A stretch of 64,000 bases of DNA. Source: Paenibacillus rigui (GTDB lineage Bacteria; Bacillota; Bacilli; Paenibacillales; NBRC-103111). Made by a program: the position numbers and the translations under genes. The notes below the pieces were generated by a model. It worked only from the letters and a program-made list of their open reading frames with translations, searched no databases and was not told the DNA's origin. Positions 8,701 through 17,427 of the stretch are shown here, in pieces (the first letter of the stretch is position 1; each line of letters begins with the position of its first letter). The stretch covers positions 62,001 to 126,000 of the forward strand of contig NZ_NMQW01000039.1 in the NCBI RefSeq assembly GCF_002234615.1, written 5' to 3'.

Positions 8701-9042
8701 ATGTCCGCAAATACAAATCAAATTATTCTCAATATTCGTTTTAAAGTAAAACCAGGGAAGAAAGAATCATTTCGTGACAGTTTGTTTTCAATGATAAACA
8801 ACTTTAGAAATGAGCCTACTTTCGTAAATGCAATCGTATCTGATGATCTAGATAATCCTAATGATCTTGTTATTTATGAGATCTGGCAAGGTACTAGAGA
8901 AAGCTGGATACAAGAAGAACTTCCTAAGCCTTACCGTAGTGAGTATGAAGGTGCACTTACAAGCCTTATTGACGATAGAATAATAAGTTGGCTTGAACCT
9001 GTCGGGGAATGGGGTAGCAAGCTGACCAGCGTGACTCGTTAA
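8701..9042 (+). CDS. Putative quinol monooxygenase (ABM/YgiN-like)
   Basis: A 113-residue single-domain protein of the antibiotic biosynthesis monooxygenase superfamily, a dimeric ferredoxin-like fold that oxidises quinols without a cofactor. Evidence is the opening beta strand IILNIRFKVKPGKKESF, the ENP-like middle (NDLVIYEIWQ) and the overall length. AAGGAG precedes the ATG at good spacing. It lies downstream of operator site 2 and 81 bp ahead of the SnoaL-like gene, probably cotranscribed. With azoR and pirin it completes a set of quinone-active enzymes; YgiN-like enzymes can form a quinol/quinone redox cycle with quinone reductases. Confidence 0.82.
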   Translation: MSANTNQIILNIRFKVKPGKKESFRDSLFSMINNFRNEPTFVNAIVSDDLDNPNDLVIYEIWQGTRESWIQEELPKPYRSEYEGALTSLIDDRIISWLEPVGEWGSKLTSVTR

Positions 9043-9123
9043 AACATTATTGAAATTAGCAATAATTATTGCCAAAATGTGGTGGTATAAAACTAAGCTT
9101 CTGAACGATAGGAGATATAATGA

Positions 9124-9498
9124 ATGGCGACCACAATCAGTGATCTAATACACAAACATATCGATAATATTTGGAGCGAGACCGATCCCAAGAAAAGAAG
9201 AATTGCAATCTCTGAGGTGTATTCTGAGTACTGCCGGGTGTATGATCCATTTTTTGAAGATGTAATTGTTGGACATGATGCTCTCATGGGGCTGATCGAT
9301 GAGGTACAAGCTAAAAACCCTGGTTTCATTTTCACTATAGTTCCTGAATCTATAGACGAGCACCATGGTCAAGTGAGATTTAACTGGAGTTACGGACCAC
9401 CCGAAGAACCTAGTACGATCACTGGTCAGGATTTTATTCACGTTGAAGATGGTACAATAATTTCCCTAACTTTATTCATTGATGCACCCTCTGCATAA
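9124..9498 (+). CDS. SnoaL-like / NTF2-fold protein
   Basis: A 124-residue cone-fold protein of the NTF2/SnoaL superfamily (DLIHKHIDNIWSE at the start, then strands ending in FIHVEDGTIISLTLFIDAPS). Members are small enzymes (isomerases, cyclases, dehydratases) or binding proteins. No catalytic set can be assigned here. The ATG at 9124 follows GGAGATATA. It closes the redox gene group and ends before a terminator at 9551. Role unknown; association with the YgiN-like gene suggests modification of an aromatic or quinoid compound. Confidence 0.75.
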   Translation: MATTISDLIHKHIDNIWSETDPKKRRIAISEVYSEYCRVYDPFFEDVIVGHDALMGLIDEVQAKNPGFIFTIVPESIDEHHGQVRFNWSYGPPEEPSTITGQDFIHVEDGTIISLTLFIDAPSA

Positions 9499-9550
9499 TA
9501 TACTAACGAGTTATTACAGTAATAATTTTGGCAACTGAAAAATGATAATG

Positions 9551-9580
9551 GCCACCAGATTCATTCTGGTGGCTTGTTTT
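9551..9580 (+). terminator. Intrinsic terminator after the SnoaL-like gene
   Basis: GCCACCAGA (9551-9559) pairs perfectly with TCTGGTGGC (9565-9573) around TTCAT, followed by TTGTTTT. Confidence 0.85.
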
Positions 9581-9722
9581 GCTACTGCTAACTGTCGCGG
9601 TTCTCGCAATAACCCAGACCAGTTCATTTTTTCGATTATCCTCAAAGGGTGTTTTATAACCCCAAGTTATGGCACATCACCTTCCCTGTATTAGCGAATA
9701 CAATTTTAGGCGCTCACAAAAG

Positions 9723-9735
9723 ATTACATAGTAAT
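9723..9735. promoter_or_regulatory. Orphan third HxlR-like operator half-palindrome
   Basis: ATTACATAGTAAT is a perfect 13-bp palindrome matching the core of sites 1 and 2 with one change per arm. It has no intact gene downstream, only the decayed transposase at 9854. The rest of the 9581-9853 gap is AT-rich with nothing recognisable. Confidence 0.45.
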
Positions 9736-9853
9736 TTAATCACAATAATGAATAAATAACTTTTTGTTTTTATTAAATCCAAGCACAAAAAAATCCTTTA
9801 CAATGGAATGGCAGGTAGTTCCTGTCCATAATCCACTGAAAAGGATCAGCACA

Positions 9854-10933
9854 TGGACAAGGATACCCTATTTTCTTCATTTGGTAAATGGCTAGAGCCA
9901 ATTTGTTTAAAAACGTTCAAAGAACGCATTGCTGAAATAAAGCAAGATAAGTATGTGAAAAGCTGACGACTCCAGCCTACCTAAAGCTGTTTCTTCATGC
10001 TCAGCTGCAGCAGCGCGATGGATTGCGAGAAATTGCAGATGACGTTCTATCGGAAGAATTTCAAAAGGAACTAGGGCTTGAATCGATCTCGGCAGCGCAG
10101 TTAAGTCGCAAACATAATCATGTAGAGTCTTCTTTACTGGAGCAGATCTTTGCAGAACTCGTTGCCCGGATTCTAAAACAAGCAAGTACCACGAGACACC
10201 GAAAAGACTTCAAAATCATCGATTCGACTACCATTAGACTTTGTTTGCAGAAGTACAAATGGGCTGTCTTTCGAAAGACAAAGGCGGGTATCAAGATACA
10301 CCTACGTCTAGTCTTTGTCGGCGAGCATGACGTTGTTCCAGAAAAAGCCGTCATGACACCAGCTCGAAAAAATGACATCACTCAGATGGATACTCTCATC
10401 GACGAAGAAGGAGCTACTTACGTCTTCGATCGTGGATATGTCGATTACGCGGTATTTGATCGTTACTGTGACACAGGCATTTTCTTCGTTTCTAGGCTAA
10501 AGAAAAATGCCGTCATTAGACCCATTCATGCCTTTAAACTGCCTTCAGAGAGTAAGGTGTTATCGGATGAAATGGTCTATGTGGGCACTCCACAAAAACG
10601 AATGGAGAATGTCTTACGCTTGATTCATACGACAGATTCAGAAGGAAATTTACTTGCTATTGTTACCAATCGATTCGATCTCGAAGCCGATGAAATTGGC
10701 GAGATGCACCGCAAACGTTGGGCAATAGAGACCTTTTTCAAATGGATGAAGCAACATATCCGAATCAAGTCGTTCTATGGAACAAGCGAGCGGGCAGTTA
10801 TGAAACATCCCACTCTCTTTTAGATTTGTATCGTTGGCTAAAAGCGTTGCTCTGGAAGCCATTTAATAAGTGACTAGACCGAATTCAGCGTAAACCTAGT
10901 CGGACTTCCCAAGGTCGGAAAAAGAAAAGATAG
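9854..10933 (+). pseudogene. Decayed IS4-family transposase
   Basis: A DDE transposase of the IS4 family, broken at three places. MDKDTLFSSFGKWLEP starts at ATG 9854 and the frame is lost near 9958-9964, where one A appears missing (VKS then stop, instead of VKKLTTPAYLK). The main block from about 9965 keeps the catalytic residues: DSTT, DRGY and the YREK-type RWAIETFFKWMKQ. At about 10815 the C-terminal beta-strand region is deleted or shifted, and TGA at 10871 replaces an expected Trp before the basic tail RKPSRTSQGRKKKR. No clear terminal inverted repeats could be paired. It cannot be active. Confidence 0.88.
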
Positions 10934-11361
10934 TGATATTTCCCATATATTTACCAAATGGGCGGAGCTACCTTTAATGGCTGTTCGACTCTTTGGTTCT
11001 AATGATGAAATATAAATTCAGAATATTTGCTCAAAATCAAAATTTGGGAGTAAACCTTTTGTTAGCAAAGGTTTATGCAACGCTAGTGAATAAAAACAGA
11101 AGATTTTGAGCATTCAGAGAAAATTAATGCAACGCTAGTGATATTTGGTATATATTTATATTTGTGGTTAGATTACTCAATGAAAATATGACCAAATGGG
11201 GCCCCAAGCCCCGTTTCTTATTTGTATATATTTGAGCAATAAACATTTTTTAACCATATGAATACAATCTTCAAGAGGGAGCGTAGTACATAACAAAGGC
11301 ATCAACGAATAAACCACAGGAGCTGGCCGTTCAATTACAGCTTCGATAGGAGGTGTCATCC
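10934..11361. other. AT-rich gene-free stretch with short repeats
   Basis: Between the transposase remnant and the next operon there is no plausible gene. It contains the 15-bp direct repeat listed next, a loose echo of TAGTGATATTT..ATATATTTA at 10931 and 11138, and a small GGGGC/GCCCC hairpin at 11198-11212 followed by GTTTCTTATTTG that may be a weak terminator. It looks like insertion-sequence end debris. Confidence 0.5.
11075..11141. repeat. 15-bp direct repeat pair
   Basis: ATGCAACGCTAGTGA occurs exactly at 11075-11089 and 11127-11141, a 52-bp period, in AT-rich DNA beyond the IS4 remnant. It may be copies of an insertion-sequence end. Confidence 0.6.
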
Positions 11362-12099
11362 TTGGATGGTACAAAATACATCAAGCTGCTCGGACTCATT
11401 ATCGGCGTAGCGGCTATCAATGTCCTGGTGCTCTCTCCCGGATTTATAGGGGTGGAGCTAGGCGGAAGCCCCCTTGAAACGGCCGTTGGCGTCACCTTAT
11501 TGTTCGCCAGTGTGCTGGTGCTGCTCTACGGGAGCTATACGCTGCTGTTCAGGGCCCCCGTCGCGCTGCCCGTCAAGCAGATCAAGACGCATGAGGACTA
11601 TGTGGCGGCATTAAACCATTATCGTAGGGTCAAGGTGCTGGCACAGGATATCGCCCTGGCTCTAAGGCAGCTCGATCGACTGCAAAAAAAGAAAGAAACG
11701 CTGCACGAAGTGCTGAATCAACGATTCGAGGCCACCGAGCTTAGCTACGCCAAGTTTGCCTCTGTCACACAGGAAGTAGAAAAGCTGTTTTATTTGAATG
11801 TGAGGAGTATCCTGAACCGGCTCCACGTTTTCGATGAGAAGGAATATGAAAGTGTCCTCCATTCTAAATCAACCCAATTATCGCCGCAGATTATTCAAGA
11901 ACGAAGGATGGTTTACAACGAGTACATGACCTTCATCCAAAATTCCCTTGCCACGAACGAAGAAATCCTGTTAAAGCTAGACAAGTTGATATTGGAAATA
12001 TCCCGCCTGGACAGCCTGGAGCCCGGGGACATTGAAGCGATGCCCTGTATGCAGGAGATCGATTCGTTAATCAAGCAAACCAAATATTACAAACAGTAA
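11362..12099 (+). CDS. Membrane-anchored coiled-coil protein of the TelA operon
   Basis: A 245-residue protein with two N-terminal membrane helices (about residues 7-26 and 34-60) and then a long cytoplasmic helical region with heptad character (QLDRLQKKKETLHEV, then several more helices). I start it at TTG 11362, 6 nt after AGGAGGTG; a GTG at 11353 lies inside that ribosome site. It resembles the XpaC-like proteins often found beside TelA in Bacillota, but I cannot confirm that assignment. It is first of a tight three-gene operon with the vWA protein and TelA. Probable scaffold or partner at the membrane. Confidence 0.7.
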   Translation: MDGTKYIKLLGLIIGVAAINVLVLSPGFIGVELGGSPLETAVGVTLLFASVLVLLYGSYTLLFRAPVALPVKQIKTHEDYVAALNHYRRVKVLAQDIALALRQLDRLQKKKETLHEVLNQRFEATELSYAKFASVTQEVEKLFYLNVRSILNRLHVFDEKEYESVLHSKSTQLSPQIIQERRMVYNEYMTFIQNSLATNEEILLKLDKLILEISRLDSLEPGDIEAMPCMQEIDSLIKQTKYYKQ

Positions 12100-12111
12100 G
12101 AGGTGCTGAGC

Positions 12112-13800
12112 GTGCAAAGAAACGGTAAGTTTTTTCTGCTTTCAGGTATCATTGTCATTATCGTCTTTATCATGGTGTATGCCGGGGTAAGTCTCACTTC
12201 CAATTTTGGAAAATCCAAATCACAGATTACAGCCCAAGATGCGGCAAAGCAATTAAAGAAGCTGTACTCCGATATCTCCGTGACGACAGAGACACCGGTC
12301 AAAGGACAAATAGACCTGAACCCTGTAGATGTGGCGGCCTCTCTGCCGGACATCTCCAAGTTCCCGATCACCGTAAACAGCACGACGGATCAATTCGTCG
12401 AAATTTTCTCTTCTACCGAGAAGTCGGGGACCGGGGTTGACGGTTGGTTAACGGAGGTTGCCACGGAGTTTAACAAAGCGAATATCGTCGTAAACGGCAA
12501 ACCGGCTTCGGTAAAAATCCGCAATATCGCCTCCGGAACCGCGGCGGATTACATTAAATCCGGAAAATATGTCCCGGACGCCTTCACCCCTTCCAATGAA
12601 TTATGGGGAGAAATGGTCAAAGCAGGCGGCGTCAAGACGCAGCTCGTTTCCAAGCGTCTCGCCGGCAATGTGCCAGGCATTGTTATCGCCAAAGCGAAAT
12701 ATGATGCTTTAGTAGGCAAGTATGGCGCGGTGAATGTGAAAACCGTCACGGATGCGATTGCCAATAACGAATTTGCCATGGGGTATACCGATCCATTTGC
12801 CAGCTCTACAGGGTTGAACTTTCTTGTCACAGCGCTCAGCACATTCGACAGCACGAATCTTTTAAGCGATAAAGCGGTTCAAGGCTTTGAGAAATTCCAA
12901 TCCAACGTACCGTTTATTGCGTCGACAACGATACAGATGCGCGATGCGGCCAAGTCCGGCGCGCTGGACGGCTTTGTTCTGGAGTACCAAACCTATGTGA
13001 ATACCGCCGACTTGAAGACGGGCTTCGTCTTTACCCCTTTTGGCGTAAGACATGACAGTCCCTTATACGCTCTAGGCGATCTTCCGCAAAGCAAATCGGA
13101 AATTCTTGCGAAATTTTCGGAATTCGCGACCCAGGATAAGTATCAGAAAGCGGCGCAGCAAAAAGGCTTTAACGGTCTTGAGGAATACAAGTCCGAGCTG
13201 GCGGCCGTAGACGGGAGCCTTCTCTCTTCCGCACAAAAGGTTTGGAAAGAAAAGAAAGACGGCAGCAAGCCCATTGCAGCGGTTTTCGTAACCGATGTTT
13301 CGGGCAGTATGGCGGGAGCGCCTATCAATCGCCTGAAGGAATCCTTGATTAAAGGCCAAAAGTACTTAGGCAAAAACAACAGCATCGGTCTTGTCTCGTA
13401 TTCCAGCGGCGTTACCATCAAGCTGCCGATCGGCAAATACGATACTTCGCAGCAATCCATGTTTGTCGGTGCGGTGAACAGCCTTCAGGCAAGCGGCGGA
13501 ACGGCCACCTTCGATGCCATCATTGTCGCGTTGAAGATGCTTCAAGACGAGGTCGCGGCCAACCCGGGCGTGAAGCCGATCATTTTCGTTCTGAGTGATG
13601 GAGAAACCAACGAAGGCCATTCCTTAAATGATATTAAGGGACTCGTGGAGACCTATAAGATCCCGATCTATACGGTCGGCTATAACGCGAACATCAAAGC
13701 CCTGCAAAGCATTTCAAGCATCAATGAAGCGGCAAGCATTAACGCGGATACAGATGATGTGGTCTATAAGCTGGGCAATTTGTTTAACGTCCAAATGTAA
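12112..13800 (+). CDS. Membrane-anchored substrate-binding-like plus vWA protein
   Basis: A 562-residue surface protein. One N-terminal membrane helix (about 7-26) is an uncleaved anchor or signal. Residues about 85-370 look like a periplasmic-binding-protein fold of the extracellular solute-binding type (ending in the FATQDKYQKAAQQKGF segment). Residues about 385-560 are a von Willebrand A domain with a complete metal site: DVSGS (Asp 395, Ser 397, Ser 399), Thr about 464 in SGGTAT and Asp about 496 in LSDGETN. GTG 12112 has AGAGGTG 6 nt upstream. It lies 12 nt after the first operon gene. It probably senses or holds a ligand outside the cell and signals through the operon partners. Confidence 0.83.
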   Translation: MQRNGKFFLLSGIIVIIVFIMVYAGVSLTSNFGKSKSQITAQDAAKQLKKLYSDISVTTETPVKGQIDLNPVDVAASLPDISKFPITVNSTTDQFVEIFSSTEKSGTGVDGWLTEVATEFNKANIVVNGKPASVKIRNIASGTAADYIKSGKYVPDAFTPSNELWGEMVKAGGVKTQLVSKRLAGNVPGIVIAKAKYDALVGKYGAVNVKTVTDAIANNEFAMGYTDPFASSTGLNFLVTALSTFDSTNLLSDKAVQGFEKFQSNVPFIASTTIQMRDAAKSGALDGFVLEYQTYVNTADLKTGFVFTPFGVRHDSPLYALGDLPQSKSEILAKFSEFATQDKYQKAAQQKGFNGLEEYKSELAAVDGSLLSSAQKVWKEKKDGSKPIAAVFVTDVSGSMAGAPINRLKESLIKGQKYLGKNNSIGLVSYSSGVTIKLPIGKYDTSQQSMFVGAVNSLQASGGTATFDAIIVALKMLQDEVAANPGVKPIIFVLSDGETNEGHSLNDIKGLVETYKIPIYTVGYNANIKALQSISSINEAASINADTDDVVYKLGNLFNVQM

Positions 13801-13821
13801 ATCAGCCAAAGGAGGATGAGC

Positions 13822-14961
13822 ATGACATTTTCAATGGAAGTCGCAAGTCCGGAGGTCATCAAGGAAGCGATAGAGCAAGAGGTGAGGCCTGTACCTGAGG
13901 AGGTTGCCAAGCTGAAAGAGGCGGCGGATGCCAATGTAGCCATCATTATGGGGCTGGATCTGGATTCGCTCGATAAGAAAAAAGAAATACTGCAATCCAT
14001 CGAAACGTACGGCTTGAATACCATGCGAACGTCCTCCAAAAAAAATTCGATGCTGCAGGTATCGGTAGGAAACCTTGCCAAAAGCGGGGATGAGGGCGGG
14101 CCTGTAGCCAAAAGTCTCGCCGAGCTGCATACGCAGCTGAAAGATTTGGACCCGAGTATCGTTGATTTTGCCAAAAAGGGACTCCTTGGAAAGCTGTTCA
14201 ATCCTTTACGCGCCTATTTCCTGAAATATGAAAAAGCGGATGTCGTCATCGCGGATATTATCGTTTCACTGGAAAAAGGGAAAACAACCCTCAAAAACGA
14301 CAACACGACGCTGGAAATCGAGCAGCAGGAAGTCCGGGAGCTGACCAAGAGGCTTAGGAAGGAAATTCAACTCGGAATGCTTATGGATGAGTCCATTGAA
14401 CAGCAGATTGAGCAGGCAAAGCTGCGTAACGAGGACCCTGACAAAATCCGATTTATTACGGAAGAGGTATTGTTTCCTTTGCGCCAGCGGCTAATGGATA
14501 TGCAGCAAATGCTGGCTGTCAACCAGCAGGGCATTATGGCTTACGAGGTCATCATCCGCAACAATAAAGAGCTCATTCGCGGGGTAGACCGGGCAAACAC
14601 AGTGACGATTTCCGCATTGCGAATCGCCGTAACTGTGGCAAGCGCCCTCTACAATCAAGGCATCGTTCTGAAAAAGATCGACCTGCTGAACCAAACGACG
14701 AACGACATTATTGCGGGGACCTCCCGAATGCTGAAGCAGCAGGGCGTGGCTATTCAAAAACAGGCGATGGAAACGAGCGTTTCCGCGGATACGTTGAAGC
14801 AGGCATTCACGGACGTATTGTCCGCCTTCGATTCCATAAGCCTGTATAAGCAGGAGGCCCTTCCCAAGATGCGTGAAACGATCGATCAGTTCCGTGCCTT
14901 GGCGGATGCCGGGGAGCAGCAGATTGTGCGGCTAGAGAAAGGAAATTTGTTGGGGCTTTGA
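13822..14961 (+). CDS. TelA-family toxic anion resistance protein
   Basis: A 379-residue all-helical cytoplasmic protein of the TelA/YceH family, linked to tellurite, nisin and general envelope stress resistance. Typical family segments are visible: LMDESIEQQIEQ, the long helix region VLFPLRQRLMDMQQMLAVNQQG, then IRNNKELIRGVDRANTVTISALR and a C-terminal TNDIIAGTSRMLKQQG. Start ATG 13822 is 6 nt after AAAGGAGG (an ATG at 13816 overlaps that site). It is last in the operon and followed by a strong terminator. The biochemical activity of the family is unknown; with the two membrane partners it suggests an envelope stress module. Confidence 0.92.
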   Translation: MTFSMEVASPEVIKEAIEQEVRPVPEEVAKLKEAADANVAIIMGLDLDSLDKKKEILQSIETYGLNTMRTSSKKNSMLQVSVGNLAKSGDEGGPVAKSLAELHTQLKDLDPSIVDFAKKGLLGKLFNPLRAYFLKYEKADVVIADIIVSLEKGKTTLKNDNTTLEIEQQEVRELTKRLRKEIQLGMLMDESIEQQIEQAKLRNEDPDKIRFITEEVLFPLRQRLMDMQQMLAVNQQGIMAYEVIIRNNKELIRGVDRANTVTISALRIAVTVASALYNQGIVLKKIDLLNQTTNDIIAGTSRMLKQQGVAIQKQAMETSVSADTLKQAFTDVLSAFDSISLYKQEALPKMRETIDQFRALADAGEQQIVRLEKGNLLGL

Positions 14962-14965
14962 AATA

Positions 14966-15012
14966 AAAATGGATAGCGTCTCCGGAATTGTGCCGGGGAC
15001 GCTATCCATTTT
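14966..15012. terminator. Strong bidirectional terminator between telA and thrS
   Basis: Fifteen-base arms beginning AAAATGGATAGCGTC (14966-14980) pair perfectly with the arm ending in ATCCATTTT (14998-15012), with an inner CCGG/CCGG stem. A and T runs on both sides serve the convergent genes. Confidence 0.9.
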
Positions 15013-15058
15013 ATTTTTCGTCTAAAGAAGATGAAATTGACGGTACACGGTACGCAAG

Positions 15059-16975
15059 CTATGCCCTCGCCTCAATCTCCAGCTTCAGCTTCTCCACCGT
15101 GTCCGCCAGACTCCAGGAGCCGAGATCTCCTTCTCCCCGCTTGCGAACTGCTGCGGTACCCGAGGCTTTCTCCTGCTCCCCAAGCACGAGCATGTAGGGC
15201 ACTTTCTCCAGCTGTGCTTCCCGGATTTTGTAGCCCAGCTTCTCATCGCGAATATCCAGCTCGACGCGAATGCCGGCTTCAGCCAACGCTTGCTTCACTT
15301 GAAAGGCGTAGTCGTTGTAATGGCCGGACACCGGCAGCAGCTTCACTTGAACGGGTGCAAGCCATAACGGGAACGCCCCGCTGTAATGCTCCGTCAAAAT
15401 GCCGATGAAACGGTCGATCGATCCATATACCGCACGGTGAATGACAACCGGCCGGTGCCTTTGGTTATCCTCTCCGATATAAGAAAGCTCGAACTTCTCG
15501 GGCATCTGGAAGTCCAGCTGAATCGTGCCGCACTGCCAGCTGCGCTTCAGCGCATCGAGAATATGGAAGTCAATCTTCGGTCCATAGAAGGCCCCGTCCC
15601 CTTCATTCACCCGGAACGTGATGCCGCGCTGCTCCAACACATTGCGCAGCGACGTTTCCGCTTGCTCCCACAGCTCCTCCGAGCCCATCGAATCCTCCGG
15701 TCGCGTGGACAGCTCGATCTTATACTCGAAGCCGAAGATGCGGTAAAACCGGTCGATCAGATCGATGACCTGAGCGATTTCAGCTTCAATCTGATCCGGC
15801 CGGACGAACAAATGCGCATCATCCTGGCAAAAGGTCCGCACCCGCATCATCCCGTTCAACGCGCCGGACATTTCGTGGCGGTGCACCTGCCCGAATTCCG
15901 CGATGCGGATCGGCAGCTCCCGGTACGAATGCAGATTGTTTTTGTAAATCAGCATATGTCCCGGACAGTTCATCGGCTTCAATGCGAATTTGGCTTCATC
16001 CACATCGGTAAAATACATATTCTCGTGGTAGTGGTCCCAATGCCCGGACTGCTCCCACATCCGCTGATTCATCATGAACGGCGTACGCACCTCGGCATAA
16101 TCGTGCCGGGATTGAATGCTGCGCGACAGCTGCTCTAGCTCCGTCCGAATGGCCATGCCCTTTGGCAAATAGAACGGCATACCCGGCGCTTCCTCCGAGA
16201 ACATGAACAAGTCCAGCTCCTTGCCGAGCTTGCGGTGATCCCGTTTCTTCGCTTCCTCCAGCAGATGCAAATAGGCATCCAGCTGCGCTTTTTTGGGGAA
16301 GGAGGTACCGTAAATGCGCTGCAGCACCTTGTTGTTCGAATCGCCCCGCCAATAAGCGCCGGCCACGTTCAACAGCTTGAACTCCTTTATTTTTCCAGTC
16401 GAAGACAGGTGGGGACCACGGCAAAGATCCAGAAACTCTCCCTGTTCATATACGGTAAGCACCGCATCCTCCGGTAAATCGCGGATCAGCTCCAGCTTGA
16501 GCGGCTCTTCCTGCTCTGCGAAGATCCGGTTCGCTTCTTCCCGGCTGACAACCCGGCGGACGATCGGCAAGTTTTCCCGGGCAATACGCTCCATTTCCTT
16601 CTCAATAGCTCCGAGATCGTCTGTGGACAAGGGCTTTTCGATATCGATGTCATAATAAAATCCGTCTTCAATGACAGGGCCGATGCCGAGCTTGACCGCC
16701 TGACTTCCGTATATCCGTTTCATGGCCTGTGCCATCAGGTGCGCCGTGGTGTGTCGGTACACCTCCAGGCCTTCCTGACTGTCCAGCAAAACAATTTCAA
16801 CCAAAGCATCGTCTTCCACCGGACGGTTCAAATCTACCAGCTTTCCGTTCAGCTTGCCTGCCGCCGCTTGCTTGCGCACGTTCGGACTGATCGACTCCGC
16901 AATCTGCTCGATTGTGGTGCCGCGCGGATACCTCCTTGCAGCTCCATCGGGTAAAGTTACTTTCACTTCTTCCAT
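15059..16975 (-). CDS. thrS: Threonyl-tRNA synthetase
   Basis: Charges tRNA-Thr; cytoplasmic class II synthetase, 638 residues, full length. The N-terminal TGS domain (MEEVKVTLPDGAARRYPRG), the editing domain (TTAHLMAQAMKRIYG, then LDLCRGPHLSSTG with its zinc/editing residues), the catalytic core (MNCPGHMLIYK, RMRVRTFCQDDAHLF, the motif 3 region) and the C-terminal anticodon domain (PVQVKLLPVSGHYNDYA) all appear in order. ATG 16975 has AGGAGGTAGGAG upstream. It is monocistronic, with a T-box leader and its own promoter. Confidence 0.98.
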   Translation of the reverse strand: MEEVKVTLPDGAARRYPRGTTIEQIAESISPNVRKQAAAGKLNGKLVDLNRPVEDDALVEIVLLDSQEGLEVYRHTTAHLMAQAMKRIYGSQAVKLGIGPVIEDGFYYDIDIEKPLSTDDLGAIEKEMERIARENLPIVRRVVSREEANRIFAEQEEPLKLELIRDLPEDAVLTVYEQGEFLDLCRGPHLSSTGKIKEFKLLNVAGAYWRGDSNNKVLQRIYGTSFPKKAQLDAYLHLLEEAKKRDHRKLGKELDLFMFSEEAPGMPFYLPKGMAIRTELEQLSRSIQSRHDYAEVRTPFMMNQRMWEQSGHWDHYHENMYFTDVDEAKFALKPMNCPGHMLIYKNNLHSYRELPIRIAEFGQVHRHEMSGALNGMMRVRTFCQDDAHLFVRPDQIEAEIAQVIDLIDRFYRIFGFEYKIELSTRPEDSMGSEELWEQAETSLRNVLEQRGITFRVNEGDGAFYGPKIDFHILDALKRSWQCGTIQLDFQMPEKFELSYIGEDNQRHRPVVIHRAVYGSIDRFIGILTEHYSGAFPLWLAPVQVKLLPVSGHYNDYAFQVKQALAEAGIRVELDIRDEKLGYKIREAQLEKVPYMLVLGEQEKASGTAAVRKRGEGDLGSWSLADTVEKLKLEIEARA

Positions 16976-16989
16976 GTCTCCTACCTCCT

Positions 16990-17347
16990 TCTTCTCGAAT
17001 TGACTTAAATGATTTCACACGAACGCAAAAAAACGCAGCTCGCCCGAAAGGGACGAGTGCGTTCAGCTCGTGGTTCCACCCTAATTTAATCTGCAGTCTC
17101 TTAAAAGCGACGTATGGTATAACGGTCACTTTGTGAAATACTGCAAGTCCTTCATTAGCATCCGTTAACGGGGATGGGGCGGCCTCGCTTACCACCGATG
17201 CAGCATACAGAGACGCAGCGGGTTCAACGGGACGGCTCTCAAAGGGGTAATCACACATCAGGAACGGAAGAAGCTTTCAGCTATCGCTTCTCTCTCTGGG
17301 CAGCCCTTGAAGGAGATCGTGTCTTTGGTCATAGCCTGAATATAATA
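16990..17347 (-). promoter_or_regulatory. T-box riboswitch leader of thrS
   Basis: The conserved T-box sequence AGGGTGGAACCACG is read on the minus strand at 17082-17069. It is followed by the terminator hairpin CTCGTCCCTTTCGGGCGAG and a run of seven Ts (17057-17027). Uncharged tRNA-Thr would pair with the leader and favour antitermination. The stem I region lies at about 17310-17190; I see ACC triplets there but cannot fix the specifier codon by eye. Confidence 0.93.
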
Positions 17348-17353
17348 TTTCAC

Positions 17354-17382
17354 ATTATAGGGTCATCTTGGTCAAAGGTCAA
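17354..17382 (-). promoter_or_regulatory. SigA promoter of the thrS T-box transcript
   Basis: TTGACC (17382-17377) and a perfect TATAAT (17359-17354) are separated by exactly 17 nt, placing the transcript start near 17347, just ahead of the T-box leader. Confidence 0.85.
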
Positions 17383-17427
17383 GAGGAGAATGTCCTCGGT
17401 GGTCCGATCCCCGGCTAAGCTCCGCAT

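Noticed and set aside
9831-9846. CCACTGAAAAGG near the IS4 remnant considered as a fourth copy of the terminator element
   Set aside because: Only about 10 bases match the element end, and there is no partner end, inner palindrome or 9-bp duplication.
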